In this document: one piece after another, positions 43,359-52,468 of the stretch | Position numbering within the stretch: the stretch's first letter is position 1 | How the letters are laid out: the number at the start of each line of letters is the position of its first letter | Source: JAIMBK01 sp040755215 | GTDB lineage: Bacteria; Bacillota; Desulfotomaculia; Desulfotomaculales; Nap2-2B | Direction: 5' to 3' | DNA: 64,000 nt | NCBI GenBank assembly: GCA_040755215.1 | Contig: JBFMBG010000002.1 | Location: forward strand, 41,681-105,680 | Made by a program: the position numbers and the translations under genes | Notes under the pieces: generated by a model | What the model was told of the DNA's origin: nothing | What the model saw: only the letters and a program-made list of their open reading frames with translations | Databases searched by the model: none

Positions 43359-44600
43359 TTGTTCGATTTCCTGCTTACGGAACAGGAAAAACAACTAAGG
43401 GAGGAGGTCAGAGAATTCGTCAAACAGGTGCCCCGGCAGCTGCTCCTGGACATGGATAGCAACAAGGTCCAGTATCCGAAGGAGTTCATCACGCAGGCGG
43501 CATCCAGGGGGCTGCTGGGGCTGCGCTTCCCCCCGAAATACGGGGGACGGGGACTGGGTTGGACACAGGAGGTCGTCGCCCTCGAAGAAGTGGGCGTACT
43601 GGGAATGGCCCTGGGCTGCCTTTACTCCCTGGTCAGCATTGTTGGGGAAGCTGTCAACGTTTTCGGCACCCCAGACCAAAAAGAAAAGTTCCTTCTGCCC
43701 ACCATCCGGGGAGAACTGGGGTGCGCCGAGGCCCTCACCGAGCCCCGGGGCGGGTCGGATTTTTTCGGCGCCACGACGATTGCCCGGCGCGAAGGCGGCC
43801 ACTACCTCCTGCGCGGCCAGAAAAGATTTATCGTCGGCGCCGAGGGGGCCGATTATTTCCTGGTTTACGCCCGCACAGACCCCGCCGCGCCGCCGCATAA
43901 AGGGATCAGCGCCTTCCTGGTGGAGCGGGGGGCCGGCGTAAACGTGGAGTACCTTTACGGCTTGATGGGCACCCGGGGCGGGGGGGCCGGCCGGGTCGTC
44001 TTTACCGACGCCAAAGTGCCGGCGGAAAATCTCGTCGGACAGGAAAACGGCGCGGCGGCCATTTTCTACCAGATGATGATCCCCGAGCGGCTGACCAGCG
44101 CCGCCGGGGCCCTGGGCTGTGCGAGCGCCGCCCTGGAAGTGGCTGCCCGCTACAGCACGAAACGCAAGGCTTTCGGGCAGAAAATCAAGGAGTTCCAGGG
44201 CGTCAGCTTCAAAGTGGCCGACTCCCTCACCAGGCTCGACGCCGCCCGCAGCCTGGTTTACGTAACGGCCCGCGCCATCGATGCGGGGGTAGACGGCTCA
44301 ACGGCCCGCCGCCTGGTTTCCGAAGCCAAAAAATTCGCCACCGAGGCAGCCTGGGCAGTGGTCAACGACGCCATGCAGATCATGGGCGGCATCGGCTACA
44401 CGGACGTCTACCCCATCGAAAGGCTGCTGCGGGACACCCGCCTGGCCCTGATCTGGACAGGCACCAACGAAATCATGAACCTGATCATCCAGCACGAATA
44501 CTACAAGGAGCTGGCCAAAGAGACCACCGGCCCCGACTCCCGCAATGTGGAGCAAGACGCGGCCGCCGCCCAAGACGAAGCGGAAAAAGTGTACGAGTAA
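43359..44600 (+). CDS. Acyl-CoA dehydrogenase (isovaleryl/long-chain type active site)
   Basis: The 413-aa product starts at TTG 43359, six bases after AGAGGTG, giving MFDFLLTEQEKQL. It has the family motifs CAEALTEPRGGSDFFG, STKRKAFGQKIKEFQG and GGIGYTDVYPIERLLRD. The canonical catalytic Glu position reads IWTGTNEI, with Thr367, while Glu243 in PERLTSAAG lies where isovaleryl- and long-chain dehydrogenases keep their base. It thus belongs to a different subfamily from the enzyme at 41773. It is followed by an AMP-forming ligase that could make its CoA ester. Confidence 0.88.
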   Translation: MFDFLLTEQEKQLREEVREFVKQVPRQLLLDMDSNKVQYPKEFITQAASRGLLGLRFPPKYGGRGLGWTQEVVALEEVGVLGMALGCLYSLVSIVGEAVNVFGTPDQKEKFLLPTIRGELGCAEALTEPRGGSDFFGATTIARREGGHYLLRGQKRFIVGAEGADYFLVYARTDPAAPPHKGISAFLVERGAGVNVEYLYGLMGTRGGGAGRVVFTDAKVPAENLVGQENGAAAIFYQMMIPERLTSAAGALGCASAALEVAARYSTKRKAFGQKIKEFQGVSFKVADSLTRLDAARSLVYVTARAIDAGVDGSTARRLVSEAKKFATEAAWAVVNDAMQIMGGIGYTDVYPIERLLRDTRLALIWTGTNEIMNLIIQHEYYKELAKETTGPDSRNVEQDAAAAQDEAEKVYE

Positions 44601-44654
44601 AAAAGCATCCCATCAAGCAGAATTTTCCATAACCAACTTCGTTCTCAAATACCG

Positions 44655-44711
44655 GTTTGCCATTCGTTTTGCGGCCCGGAGCGTTGGCGCGAGGGCAAAC
44701 GAACGGCAAAC
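44655..44711. repeat. Inverted repeat between dehydrogenase and ligase genes
   Basis: GTTTGCCATTCGTTTTGC (44655-44672) and GGCAAACGAACGGCAAAC (44694-44711) pair at 15 of 18 positions. The block GGCAAACGAACGG is found again, inverted, near 63658 at the right end of the window, so it may belong to a dispersed repeat. Confidence 0.5.
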
Positions 44712-44742
44712 ATGGATCCATTTTCTGAAGGAGGTTTGAAAA

Positions 44743-46254
44743 GTGAGCGAACCGCTTCATCACCTGTTAGAACGCAACGCCTGCAAATACCCGGATGATC
44801 CCGCGGTGCGGCACCCGGCCACGGACGTTACGCTCACCTGGCGGGAGCTGAACGCCGGCGCCAACGCTCTGGCTCATTTTCTCACGCAAAACGGGGTGGG
44901 CAAAGGCGATAAAGCGGCCATTCTCATCCCCAACCAGCCCGAGTTTATCACCGCTTTCTTCGCCATCTTGAAAACCGGGGCGGCGGCCGTTCCCATCAAT
45001 GTCCGCCTGACGCCGGCGGAAATCAACTACATCCTGGTGAACAGCGACTCCTGCGCGGTTATTTTTGAAGAGTCTTTAAGGGCCGCCGCCGAACAGGCGC
45101 TCGCCCCGGAAATCAAGGTCACCCTTTCCACGAAAGATTTCGCCTCCCTCAAAGAACGGTTCAGCACGGAAGACCCCGGCTTGCCGGCCACGGTTTACGA
45201 CCCGGCGGAAATCATCTACACCTCCGGAACCACCGGGAAGCCCAAAGGTGTGCTGCTCACCCACAACGCCGTCTACTGCGTGGGTTCCATGATCGCCTAC
45301 GAAACCGGGATCCGCTACCGCGACCGGGTGCTCCACCTCATGCCGTTGACCCATTCGGCGCCGCTCAACCTGTTCGTGATCGGCGCTACATACGCCGGGG
45401 CGCTGAACATCACGGGGACGTTCACCCCGCAGGCTCTCCTGGAGCTCGTCTCCCAGGAAAGAGCCACCCACTTTTTCGGTGCCCCCGTGGCCTACCTGCT
45501 CACTTTAAAACTGCCCAACTTCGACCGCTACGACCTCTCCAGCGTGAAACGCTGGACCTACGGCGGAGCGGCCATGTCCAGAGAGCAGGTGCTGGCCGCC
45601 CTGAATAAATATCCGGGCAGTTTCATGAGCCTGTACGGCCTCACCGAAGCCGGCCCCAACGGGATGGCCATGTACCCCGAAGAACACCCCCGGCATGCGG
45701 GGAGCGTCGGCTGCCGGGGCTCCGTCAACACCGCCACCATGCTGGTCGACGACGAAGGCCGCCCCGTACCCGCCGGAGAGCCGGGGGAAATCCTGATTAA
45801 ATCCCCCTCCCTCATGCTGGGCTACTACAAAAACGAGGCGGCCACCAGGGAAAGCTTCCTTAACGGCTGGCTAAAAACCGGGGATATTGCCCGTCGGGAC
45901 GAGGAGGGTTATTACTGGATTCTTGACCGCAAAAAGGATATGATCGTCTCCGGCGGCGTGAACGTATATCCCAAAGAAATCGAGGACGTCCTGATCCGCC
46001 ATCCCGGCGTCGCCGACGTCGCCGTCGTGGGCGTACCCCACCGGGAATGGGGGGAAACGGTGCTGGCCGTAATCGTCCCTAAACCGGACCAAAAACCGAC
46101 CCTGGAAGAAATCCGGGCCTTCGCCGGCAATTACCTGGCGGACTTCAAACTGCCCCGCCTGCTCAATTACACCGAAATTATCCCGCGCAACGCCTCCGGA
46201 AAAATTCTCAAGCAGGAAATCCGGGAGCAATACTTAAAAGCGCAGAAAAACTGA
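44743..46254 (+). CDS. AMP-forming acyl-CoA synthetase
   Basis: The 503-aa enzyme activates a carboxylate to its CoA thioester. It has the ATP motif IIYTSGTTGKPKGVLLTH, SLYGLTEAG, the hinge GWLKTGDIARRDEEGYYWILDRKKDMIVSGG, and the catalytic Lys near the end (NASGKILKQEI). The start is a GTG after AAGGAGG. It follows the dehydrogenase by about 140 bp. The preferred acid is not predictable. Confidence 0.9.
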   Translation: MSEPLHHLLERNACKYPDDPAVRHPATDVTLTWRELNAGANALAHFLTQNGVGKGDKAAILIPNQPEFITAFFAILKTGAAAVPINVRLTPAEINYILVNSDSCAVIFEESLRAAAEQALAPEIKVTLSTKDFASLKERFSTEDPGLPATVYDPAEIIYTSGTTGKPKGVLLTHNAVYCVGSMIAYETGIRYRDRVLHLMPLTHSAPLNLFVIGATYAGALNITGTFTPQALLELVSQERATHFFGAPVAYLLTLKLPNFDRYDLSSVKRWTYGGAAMSREQVLAALNKYPGSFMSLYGLTEAGPNGMAMYPEEHPRHAGSVGCRGSVNTATMLVDDEGRPVPAGEPGEILIKSPSLMLGYYKNEAATRESFLNGWLKTGDIARRDEEGYYWILDRKKDMIVSGGVNVYPKEIEDVLIRHPGVADVAVVGVPHREWGETVLAVIVPKPDQKPTLEEIRAFAGNYLADFKLPRLLNYTEIIPRNASGKILKQEIREQYLKAQKN

Positions 46255-46286
46255 TTGCCTAAAAATTGCCTGGCTGCGAAGCAGAC

Positions 46287-46335
46287 GTTTGCCCGGATAT
46301 TGGAATTTCTCCGGGCAAACCTTTTTCTTTTTTTT
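46287..46335 (+). terminator. Terminator after the acyl-CoA synthetase
   Basis: The arms GTTTGCCCGG (46287-46296) and CCGGGCAAAC (46311-46320) form a perfect 10-bp stem followed by CTTTTTCTTTTTTTT. It ends the dehydrogenase-ligase unit before the HEPN-MNT pair. Confidence 0.9.
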
Positions 46336-46426
46336 AAATTAAAAAGTGTCCCTTGCCCGGCATCCTATCCGCATATTAAAATACAGGTAGTCGCATATAG
46401 ATACAATTTGTGCGGGTGGATTGCCA

Positions 46427-46843
46427 ATGCCCGAAGTAACACCCGAAAAGTTTTGTGAATACGTGGACGGCTGGCGAGCCGGACTGGCCCGAAAGAAAAA
46501 GCAAATGGATGCCGGCGCCCGCCAGGCGTTAAACGCCGCCCGTTCGCTGGCCGGCCTGCTGGCTGCCGAGCCGGGAGTGCGCCGGGTCTGGCTTTTTGGC
46601 TCACTCGCGCTTTATTTAAAAGGGCTGCGCAAATTTACGGCAACATCGGATATTGATTTGGCGGTAGAAGGGTTGCCGCCGGAAAGATTTTTTCCTGTTT
46701 TATCTCTGCTGGACCAAAACAGCCCCAGGCAGGTCGACCTCGTCGACCTCGCTGACTGTTCGCCGTTTTTGCGTAGATGCATTTTAGAAAGGGGTTTGCT
46801 TTTATATGAAAGAACGGGAACAGCTCCTGACTCTGGCTGGTGA
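46427..46843 (+). CDS. mntA: MNT-domain nucleotidyltransferase, putative antitoxin
   Basis: The 138-aa protein has the minimal nucleotidyltransferase core: Gly58-Ser59 in LFGSLALYL and Asp75-x-Asp77 in TSDIDLAVEG. Its stop lies 38 bp inside the next gene, which encodes a HEPN protein. This order and overlap match HepT-MntA (type VII) modules, where MntA adenylates the HEPN toxin. There is an N-terminal extension of about 50 residues before the core. Confidence 0.8.
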   Translation: MPEVTPEKFCEYVDGWRAGLARKKKQMDAGARQALNAARSLAGLLAAEPGVRRVWLFGSLALYLKGLRKFTATSDIDLAVEGLPPERFFPVLSLLDQNSPRQVDLVDLADCSPFLRRCILERGLLLYERTGTAPDSGW

Positions 46844-47300
46844 ATTATCCGACCATTTGAGAGAGCTGGAAATAATTTGCCAGCACGGCAAGCAGTGGCT
46901 GGACACCCTTTCCGGCAAAAACCCCGGTATTTTGGATTTGCGTTCTTTAGGAAGCATCCTGCATGATTTTTATACCGCGATTGAAGACATTTTCGAGTTG
47001 ATTGCCGGCGACGTTAATGGCAATCTACCGCAGGATCCCAGGTGGCACAAGCGACTGCTTCATTTAATGACCCTGGAAATACCGAAGCTGCGACCGCCTG
47101 TAATCTCTAAGCAGCTTGAAACCCAACTCGACGAATACTTGCGCTTCCGGCACATTTTCCGTAATATCTACGGCCATCAGTTGCAATGGACCCGGATGGC
47201 CGGCCTCATCCACAATCTGGAAACCACGTGTAAAAGTGTGGCCGGGGAAATCGAAGCCTTTCGTAAATTTCTGCTCCGCCTGGCGGATGAGCTTGAATAA
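46806..47300 (+). CDS. hepT: HEPN-domain protein, putative toxin
   Basis: The 164-aa all-helical protein has the HEPN ribonuclease motif R-x4-H as Arg119-NIYG-His124. In characterised HepT the motif continues H-x-Tyr and the Tyr is adenylated by MntA; here it is H-Q-Leu, so that target is missing. It overlaps the MNT gene by 38 bp and has a RBS AAAGGGG. It may act as an RNase toxin; whether MntA neutralises it in the usual way is open. Confidence 0.78.
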   Translation: MKEREQLLTLAGELSDHLRELEIICQHGKQWLDTLSGKNPGILDLRSLGSILHDFYTAIEDIFELIAGDVNGNLPQDPRWHKRLLHLMTLEIPKLRPPVISKQLETQLDEYLRFRHIFRNIYGHQLQWTRMAGLIHNLETTCKSVAGEIEAFRKFLLRLADELE

Positions 47301-47398
47301 AAGGAGCAATTTGCCTATTAACACTTCATTAAAATAGGCCGACTTTCCGGCTTGCCCAGGGGAGAGGACACTCATGTTTGCAGGGGAGGGAATTCAAT

Positions 47399-47815
<417 letters not shown>

Positions 47816-47823
47816 AACATTAG

Positions 47824-48000
47824 TAGGCGCTTCCCCGAAAAGTTATGCCGTCGATAAAGATCAGACGGGCGCCGGCACGATGATGAATCCTGAGTTCGTA
47901 CATCAATCCAGTGCCTTCAGGGGTAAAAATTCGTCCCACCGGCCTTCTTTACGCGCCTGATCGGCCTCTCGCAGGTAACCCCGATTATCCTTCCAATGCT
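47824..48000 (-). pseudogene. Possible remnant of a RelE/HigB-like toxin gene
   Basis: On the minus strand one frame reads GYLREADQARKEGRWDEFL and stops. An overlapping frame (TGATG) then reads MYELRIHHRAGARLIFIDG and ends soon after. The second piece recalls the LYELRIHHxxGYR core of RelE/Gp49-like toxins. Neither piece is a full domain. This is a weak call. Confidence 0.3.
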
Positions 48001-48008
48001 ATGCTCTC

Positions 48009-48797
48009 TTAAGCCATGGCCTTGTTGATTTCCTCCACCAGCTTCCCGACCTCCTGCTGGGTGAGGCCCACGTTCAGTTCCAGCCGGGCGATGTATTCGT
48101 CAACTTCCTGGTTGGCTTTCCGGAGCCGGGAAAGCTGCTCTTCCTGGATTTCGATTTCCCGGTCCAGCTCCTCTAAATCCACCCCCAGGCCAAACCGCCG
48201 GTTCAAAAAGCTGGCCACCGCCTTATTTGCCTTGGGATCCGTTTTTTCAGCCAGGTAAAAGGGGACGTTCACCCAGAAACTGGCCGCCGGAATGTTCCTT
48301 TGCCTGGCAACCCACAAAAGAAATCCGCTCATGGAGGTGGTCCCCTGGTAATCCAGGCCCATGTCCAGGTCGTAAGCGGCCAGAGTTTCCTTCAGCTCCC
48401 CGGCATTGACAATGGCTAAAATTTTTCTTTCGTCGGTATGGGCGATCATGGAAATAATCCCGCCAATTGTATACACGCCCGCAGCCTGCACTTTTTGGGC
48501 CGCATCCAAAACCATGCTCAAAAATTTATACCTTTTCGCCGTCGGCTGGTTGCTTTGCAAAAGGAGGAGATCTTTTTCCTCCAGGGAGTAAAACTTGGCC
48601 TGGGGAAAGCGGATAACGTCCCCCTTTACTTCCACGCCGCCCAGGGAGAAAAACCCCAACGGGTCAATTTCCGCAAATTCTTTGCAGGGAAGATTTTTTT
48701 GCAGGTAATTGCTTACGCGCCAGCCCACTTCAGCAACATCCGGGCTCCAGCTGACCACTAAAAACGGCGCCTGCGTTCCGGGAGCCTGGTTAATCAT
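48009..48797 (-). CDS. PAC2 family protein
   Basis: The 262-aa protein is of the PAC2 (proteasome-assembly-chaperone-like) family. It has the fold's alternating beta/alpha pattern with APFLVVSWSPDVAEVGWRVSNYL at the start and GVYTIGGIISMIAHTDERK in the centre, then a coiled-coil C-terminus (about residues 200-255). The ATG at 48797 follows GGGGAGG. It overlaps the next upstream PAC2 gene by 8 bp, and the two are probably partners. No proteasome gene is in the window. Confidence 0.78.
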   Translation of the reverse strand: MINQAPGTQAPFLVVSWSPDVAEVGWRVSNYLQKNLPCKEFAEIDPLGFFSLGGVEVKGDVIRFPQAKFYSLEEKDLLLLQSNQPTAKRYKFLSMVLDAAQKVQAAGVYTIGGIISMIAHTDERKILAIVNAGELKETLAAYDLDMGLDYQGTTSMSGFLLWVARQRNIPAASFWVNVPFYLAEKTDPKANKAVASFLNRRFGLGVDLEELDREIEIQEEQLSRLRKANQEVDEYIARLELNVGLTQQEVGKLVEEINKAMA

Positions 48798-49695
48798 GTT
48801 TACCTCCCCTCCTGAAAAACTCTTCCACTTCCTTGATAATCCTTTCCTTTTCTTCATCGGTGATCGGGCCGGGCTCGGCTTCCCTGGCGTGGCTGATTTG
48901 CTTCAATTTGTCCAGCTCTTCCCGGACCACCGGGGGCAGGTTTTGGTAAATCCCTTCAATTTCCCGCTCGACGTTGTTGGCAAAAGCATTGATGTTGCCC
49001 ATGTCAATTTCCACACCCAGACTTTCGCTGAAAACTTCCAGAATCGACCGGGAGGCTTTGGGGTACAAAATGGTGTACGGCCCCGGAAAATGGGCGACGT
49101 ACATGGGCACCTCGCCCAAAAAACAGATTCCCTCCAGTTTCCTCTTTCTGGCCACTCCCAAAAGCAGGCCGTTTAACCCGGTGATGTTGCCGCGGCCCTC
49201 GCGATCGTCCAGATCGCTCATCACGATAGTGTTTTTATGTCTTTTTACTTCTCCGAGCAACGCCTGGTCGTTAGGTACCGCCCAGACCCTGGGCCGGGCT
49301 GTGTGGTGAATGGGCGCCACCGCCGCGCCGGCGGTATAAACCCGCCGGCAGCCAAATTCCACCGCCACGTCCAAAACGAGATTGGCCATCTCAAAAATCT
49401 CATCCTCCTCGGCAGGCTGCATCTCCGCAAGGAAGATGATCAGATCGCGCTCCCCTTTTTTATAGTAAAATTTACCAGTGGGAAATTCCATCTCCTGGAG
49501 CACGCCATTTTTAATGGTCACGCCCTTGGGAAAGAAAAAATGCCACGGTTCAAGCTCCCCAAACTCTTCCGCCGCCAGCCTGTTCTTCAAATAATTGACG
49601 GCAATCAGGCCGATGTTGCCGATTCCCGGCCAGGCGGCCACCAGGTATGGATCGCGCACGGCTGGTTTTTTCAAAATATTCAGCTTGTCGGACAT
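48790..49695 (-). CDS. PAC2 family protein
   Basis: The 301-aa paralogue of the following gene contains DPYLVAAWPGIGNIGLIAVNYLKNRL and CRRVYTAGAAVAPIHHTARP, typical PAC2 landmarks, and a charged helical tail. The ATG at 49695 follows GGAGG; a TTG five codons upstream is less likely. It lies downstream of an acyl-CoA dehydrogenase on the same strand. Eukaryotic and archaeal relatives act as heterodimers in proteasome assembly; bacterial roles are poorly known. Confidence 0.8.
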   Translation of the reverse strand: MSDKLNILKKPAVRDPYLVAAWPGIGNIGLIAVNYLKNRLAAEEFGELEPWHFFFPKGVTIKNGVLQEMEFPTGKFYYKKGERDLIIFLAEMQPAEEDEIFEMANLVLDVAVEFGCRRVYTAGAAVAPIHHTARPRVWAVPNDQALLGEVKRHKNTIVMSDLDDREGRGNITGLNGLLLGVARKRKLEGICFLGEVPMYVAHFPGPYTILYPKASRSILEVFSESLGVEIDMGNINAFANNVEREIEGIYQNLPPVVREELDKLKQISHAREAEPGPITDEEKERIIKEVEEFFRRGGKHD

Positions 49696-49828
49696 TCGGG
49701 ACACCTCCAAAAACGGGCGTCGGGTGTTGGATGTCAGGTGTCGGAAGAAAAACCCGCTAAGATCATCATATCAAAAAAAGGCGGCAAATGCCAGCGTCTC
49801 TTTGCCTGCCGGCTCAATTTGCGCCCCC

Positions 49829-50974
49829 TTATTTGCTGCGCGCGGTCAGGTTGCGGCCGGCCACCACCCGCATGATGTCGTTGGTGCCGTCCGCTGGAAC
49901 GAGCAGCTGGGCGTCCCGGCAGTAGCGCTCCACGGCATATCCTTTGATGCAGCCGTACGCGCCGTGAATGTCCATGGCCTTGCGGGCGCAGCGTAAGGCC
50001 GCCTCCGTGGCAAAAAATTTCGTGGCCGCGATTTGGGTGTCGGCGCGCTTCTTTTCGTCCAGGAGCCAGGCCGCCCGGTAAGCCAGCAGGCGGCTTGCTT
50101 CCAGATCGGCGTACATTTCGGCGATCCGGAAGTGGACGGCGGGGAGGTTGCTGATGGGCTTCCCGTAGAGGACCCTTTCCCCGGCAAATTTCCGGGCGGC
50201 TTCCAGGGAGGCCTGCATGAGCCCCAGGGCAACGCCCACAATGCCGGTGCGCCCGTAATCGTTCACCCCTTTTAATGCGATGGCCAGCCCCTGTCCTTCT
50301 TCCCCCAAAAGGTTTTCTTTCGGCACCCGGCAGTTTTCCAGGACGAGTTCGCCCGTCACGCACCCGTGAAAGCCGATCTTTTTCTCCACCCGGCCGGGGC
50401 GGAAACCCGGCGTGCCTTTTTCCACGATAAAAGCACTGAATTCTTTCTTCGGCTCATCCTTCGTCCTGGCGATAAAAACGCCCAGATCGGCAATGTGCGA
50501 ATTAGTGATGAATACCTTGCGGCCGTTCAACAAGTAATGATCCCCGTAATCTACGGCGGCGGCGGCAATTCCCGCGGGGTCGGACCCCCCGCCGGCTTCC
50601 GTAATGGCGGCGGCGGCCAGCATTTCGCCTTTCGCCAGGGCGCGCCCGTAGCTTTCTTTTTGCGCCGGGCTGCCGAATTCCAGCAGGCATCCCGCGCCAA
50701 ATTGCAGGCACTGCAGGGCCATGCTCATCGCCGCCGAAACGCGCCCCAACTCTTCCAAAAGAATCATCCGGGCCAGGTGCCCCAGGCCGGTTCCACCTTC
50801 CTCAACGGGCACGGTTACGCCCAGGTATCCCTGCACACCCATCTTCTTGATTAAACCCAGCGGCACCTCGTCCGTTCTTTCCATTTCCTCGACCAGGGGC
50901 GCAATCTCCCGCTCGGCAAACTCGCGGGCCGCCTTACGCAAAAGTTCTTGAGCCGGGGTAAGCTGAAAATCCAC
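49829..50974 (-). CDS. Acyl-CoA dehydrogenase with Asp at the catalytic-base position
   Basis: The 381-aa protein has all acyl-CoA dehydrogenase landmarks (AITEAGGGSDPAGIAAA, GERVLYGKPISNLPAV, MDIHGAYGCIKGYAVERYCRDAQLL). At the position of the usual catalytic Glu (YEGT) it reads PADGTNDIMR, with Asp362. The alternative Glu site of isovaleryl-type enzymes is Gly (NDYGRTG). Asp may serve as base, as reported for some alicyclic acyl-CoA dehydrogenases. It precedes the PAC2 pair and follows fabF, with the same orientation as the CoA ligase and thioesterase beyond. Confidence 0.88.
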   Translation of the reverse strand: MDFQLTPAQELLRKAAREFAEREIAPLVEEMERTDEVPLGLIKKMGVQGYLGVTVPVEEGGTGLGHLARMILLEELGRVSAAMSMALQCLQFGAGCLLEFGSPAQKESYGRALAKGEMLAAAAITEAGGGSDPAGIAAAAVDYGDHYLLNGRKVFITNSHIADLGVFIARTKDEPKKEFSAFIVEKGTPGFRPGRVEKKIGFHGCVTGELVLENCRVPKENLLGEEGQGLAIALKGVNDYGRTGIVGVALGLMQASLEAARKFAGERVLYGKPISNLPAVHFRIAEMYADLEASRLLAYRAAWLLDEKKRADTQIAATKFFATEAALRCARKAMDIHGAYGCIKGYAVERYCRDAQLLVPADGTNDIMRVVAGRNLTARSK

Positions 50975-51029
50975 TATCCCGCTCCTCCCGCAAAAGCTTC
51001 TCTAAGCATTTAGATTCTCTGCAAATTTA

Positions 51030-52286
51030 TCATTCCCTTTTTGCCTCCGGCGAAAATTCCCCCACGATCAGGCAGGCGTTTTGCCCGCCGAAACCAAAGG
51101 AATTGGACATGGCGATCCGGACTGGCGCGCGTCTGGCCCGGTTGGGCACGTAATCCAGATCGCATTCGGGGTCCGGCTCTTCGTAATTGATCGTCGGGGG
51201 AACCACATCTTCCTGGATGGCCTTGACGCAGGCGATCAGCTCGGTGACCCCGCCGGCGCCCATCAGGTGCCCGGTGGCGCCCTTGGTGGAGCTTACGGGG
51301 AGGTAATAAGCGCGCGGGCCGAAGACGGCTTTGATGGCCAGCGTCTCAATTTTGTCCCCCAGCGGCGTGGAGGTGCCGTGGGCGTTGATATAATCTATTT
51401 CATCGGGAGTGAGGCCCGCTTTTTCCAGCGCCCGCTGCATACACCGGATTTCCCCGGAGCCGTCCGGCGCCGGCGCGGTGATGTGGTACCCTTCGCCGTA
51501 GTTGGCGTAGCCGAGCAGTTCGGCCAGAACGGGCGCGCTTCTCTTGCGGGCGTGCGCCAGGGTTTCCAGGATTACCGCGCCGGCCCCTTCTCCCAGAACC
51601 ATTCCGTCCCGCCGGCGGTCAAACGGCCGGCAGGCCTTTTCCGGCTCCCCGTTGCTGGTGGAAACCGCTCTGGTGGCGTGCAGCCCGGCAATTACGAGCG
51701 TACAAAACAAAGATTCCGTACCCGCGGCAATCATTACGTCCGCCTCCCCTGCTTGCAAAAACATGGCCGCCACCCCTACCGCGTCAGCTCCGGAAGCGCA
51801 GGCGGTGCTGACGGTTACGCTGGGCCCTTTTAAGCCGTAAATGATCGCCACGTGCGTGGCCGCCAGATTCCCCAGCATTTTCGTAATAAAATGCGGACTC
51901 ATCCGCAAAGAGCCGGTGCGGGTGATCCTGTCCTGGGCCTCCGCGATGGAAGCAATCCCCCCGATGGAAGTGCCCAGCACTACCCCGACGCGAAAAGGGT
52001 CCTCTTCGGCCAAATTAAGCCCGCTTTCCTCGACGGCCATCTGCATGGCGGCAATGGCGTACTGCGCAAAGGGGTCGGTTTCCCTCACCAGTTTCTTGGG
52101 TAAATAATTCTCCGGGACAAACCCCTTCACCTCGGCGCCAATCTGACAGGGCAGCCCGTCGGGAGGAAAACGGGTGATTTTTCCCACGCCCCCCCTGCCG
52201 GCAAGCAAAGAACGCCAGTATTCCTCTACGCCGACACCGACGGGGGTTACCGCCCCCATACCGGTAATCACGATCCGCTCCTGCAT
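51030..52286 (-). CDS. fabF: 3-oxoacyl-[ACP] synthase II (FabF type)
   Basis: The 418-aa condensing enzyme has the catalytic triad Cys-His-His in VSTACASGADAVG, INAHGTSTPLGD and KGATGHLMGAGG, and the ending SNSFGFGGQNACLIV. The ATG at 52286 follows GGGGGAGGG; an upstream frame to 52337 is rejected. It lies alone among degradation-type genes rather than in a fab operon and next to a CoA ligase, so it may build or cleave an unusual acyl chain. No acpP is present nearby. Confidence 0.92.
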   Translation of the reverse strand: MQERIVITGMGAVTPVGVGVEEYWRSLLAGRGGVGKITRFPPDGLPCQIGAEVKGFVPENYLPKKLVRETDPFAQYAIAAMQMAVEESGLNLAEEDPFRVGVVLGTSIGGIASIAEAQDRITRTGSLRMSPHFITKMLGNLAATHVAIIYGLKGPSVTVSTACASGADAVGVAAMFLQAGEADVMIAAGTESLFCTLVIAGLHATRAVSTSNGEPEKACRPFDRRRDGMVLGEGAGAVILETLAHARKRSAPVLAELLGYANYGEGYHITAPAPDGSGEIRCMQRALEKAGLTPDEIDYINAHGTSTPLGDKIETLAIKAVFGPRAYYLPVSSTKGATGHLMGAGGVTELIACVKAIQEDVVPPTINYEEPDPECDLDYVPNRARRAPVRIAMSNSFGFGGQNACLIVGEFSPEAKRE

Positions 52287-52328
52287 TTTTAACCCTCCCC
52301 CGAAAATACCTTCTGCCACATCGGGCTG

Positions 52329-52428
52329 GTCCGGCACTCACCGCCACTCAGTATGCTTATTGTTTTACTGTTTCAAATAGCACCGGCTGACAACGAAGCA
52401 ACCTGATCCCCAGTGAGTGCCGGATGTC
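52329..52428. repeat. 100-bp dispersed repeat, copy 1
   Basis: It begins GTCCGGCACTCACCG and ends CAGTGAGTGCCGGATGTC, so the termini are inverted (CCGGCACTCAC / GTGAGTGCCGG). A copy of exactly the same length with nine mismatches is at 63892-63991. It lies between the fabF start and the stop of the upstream CoA ligase. It encodes nothing obvious and resembles a MITE or REP-like element. Confidence 0.85.
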
Positions 52429-52468
52429 CGGCTCGCTCCGATGCCTCGGGCGCCAAAATTGCTGCCGC

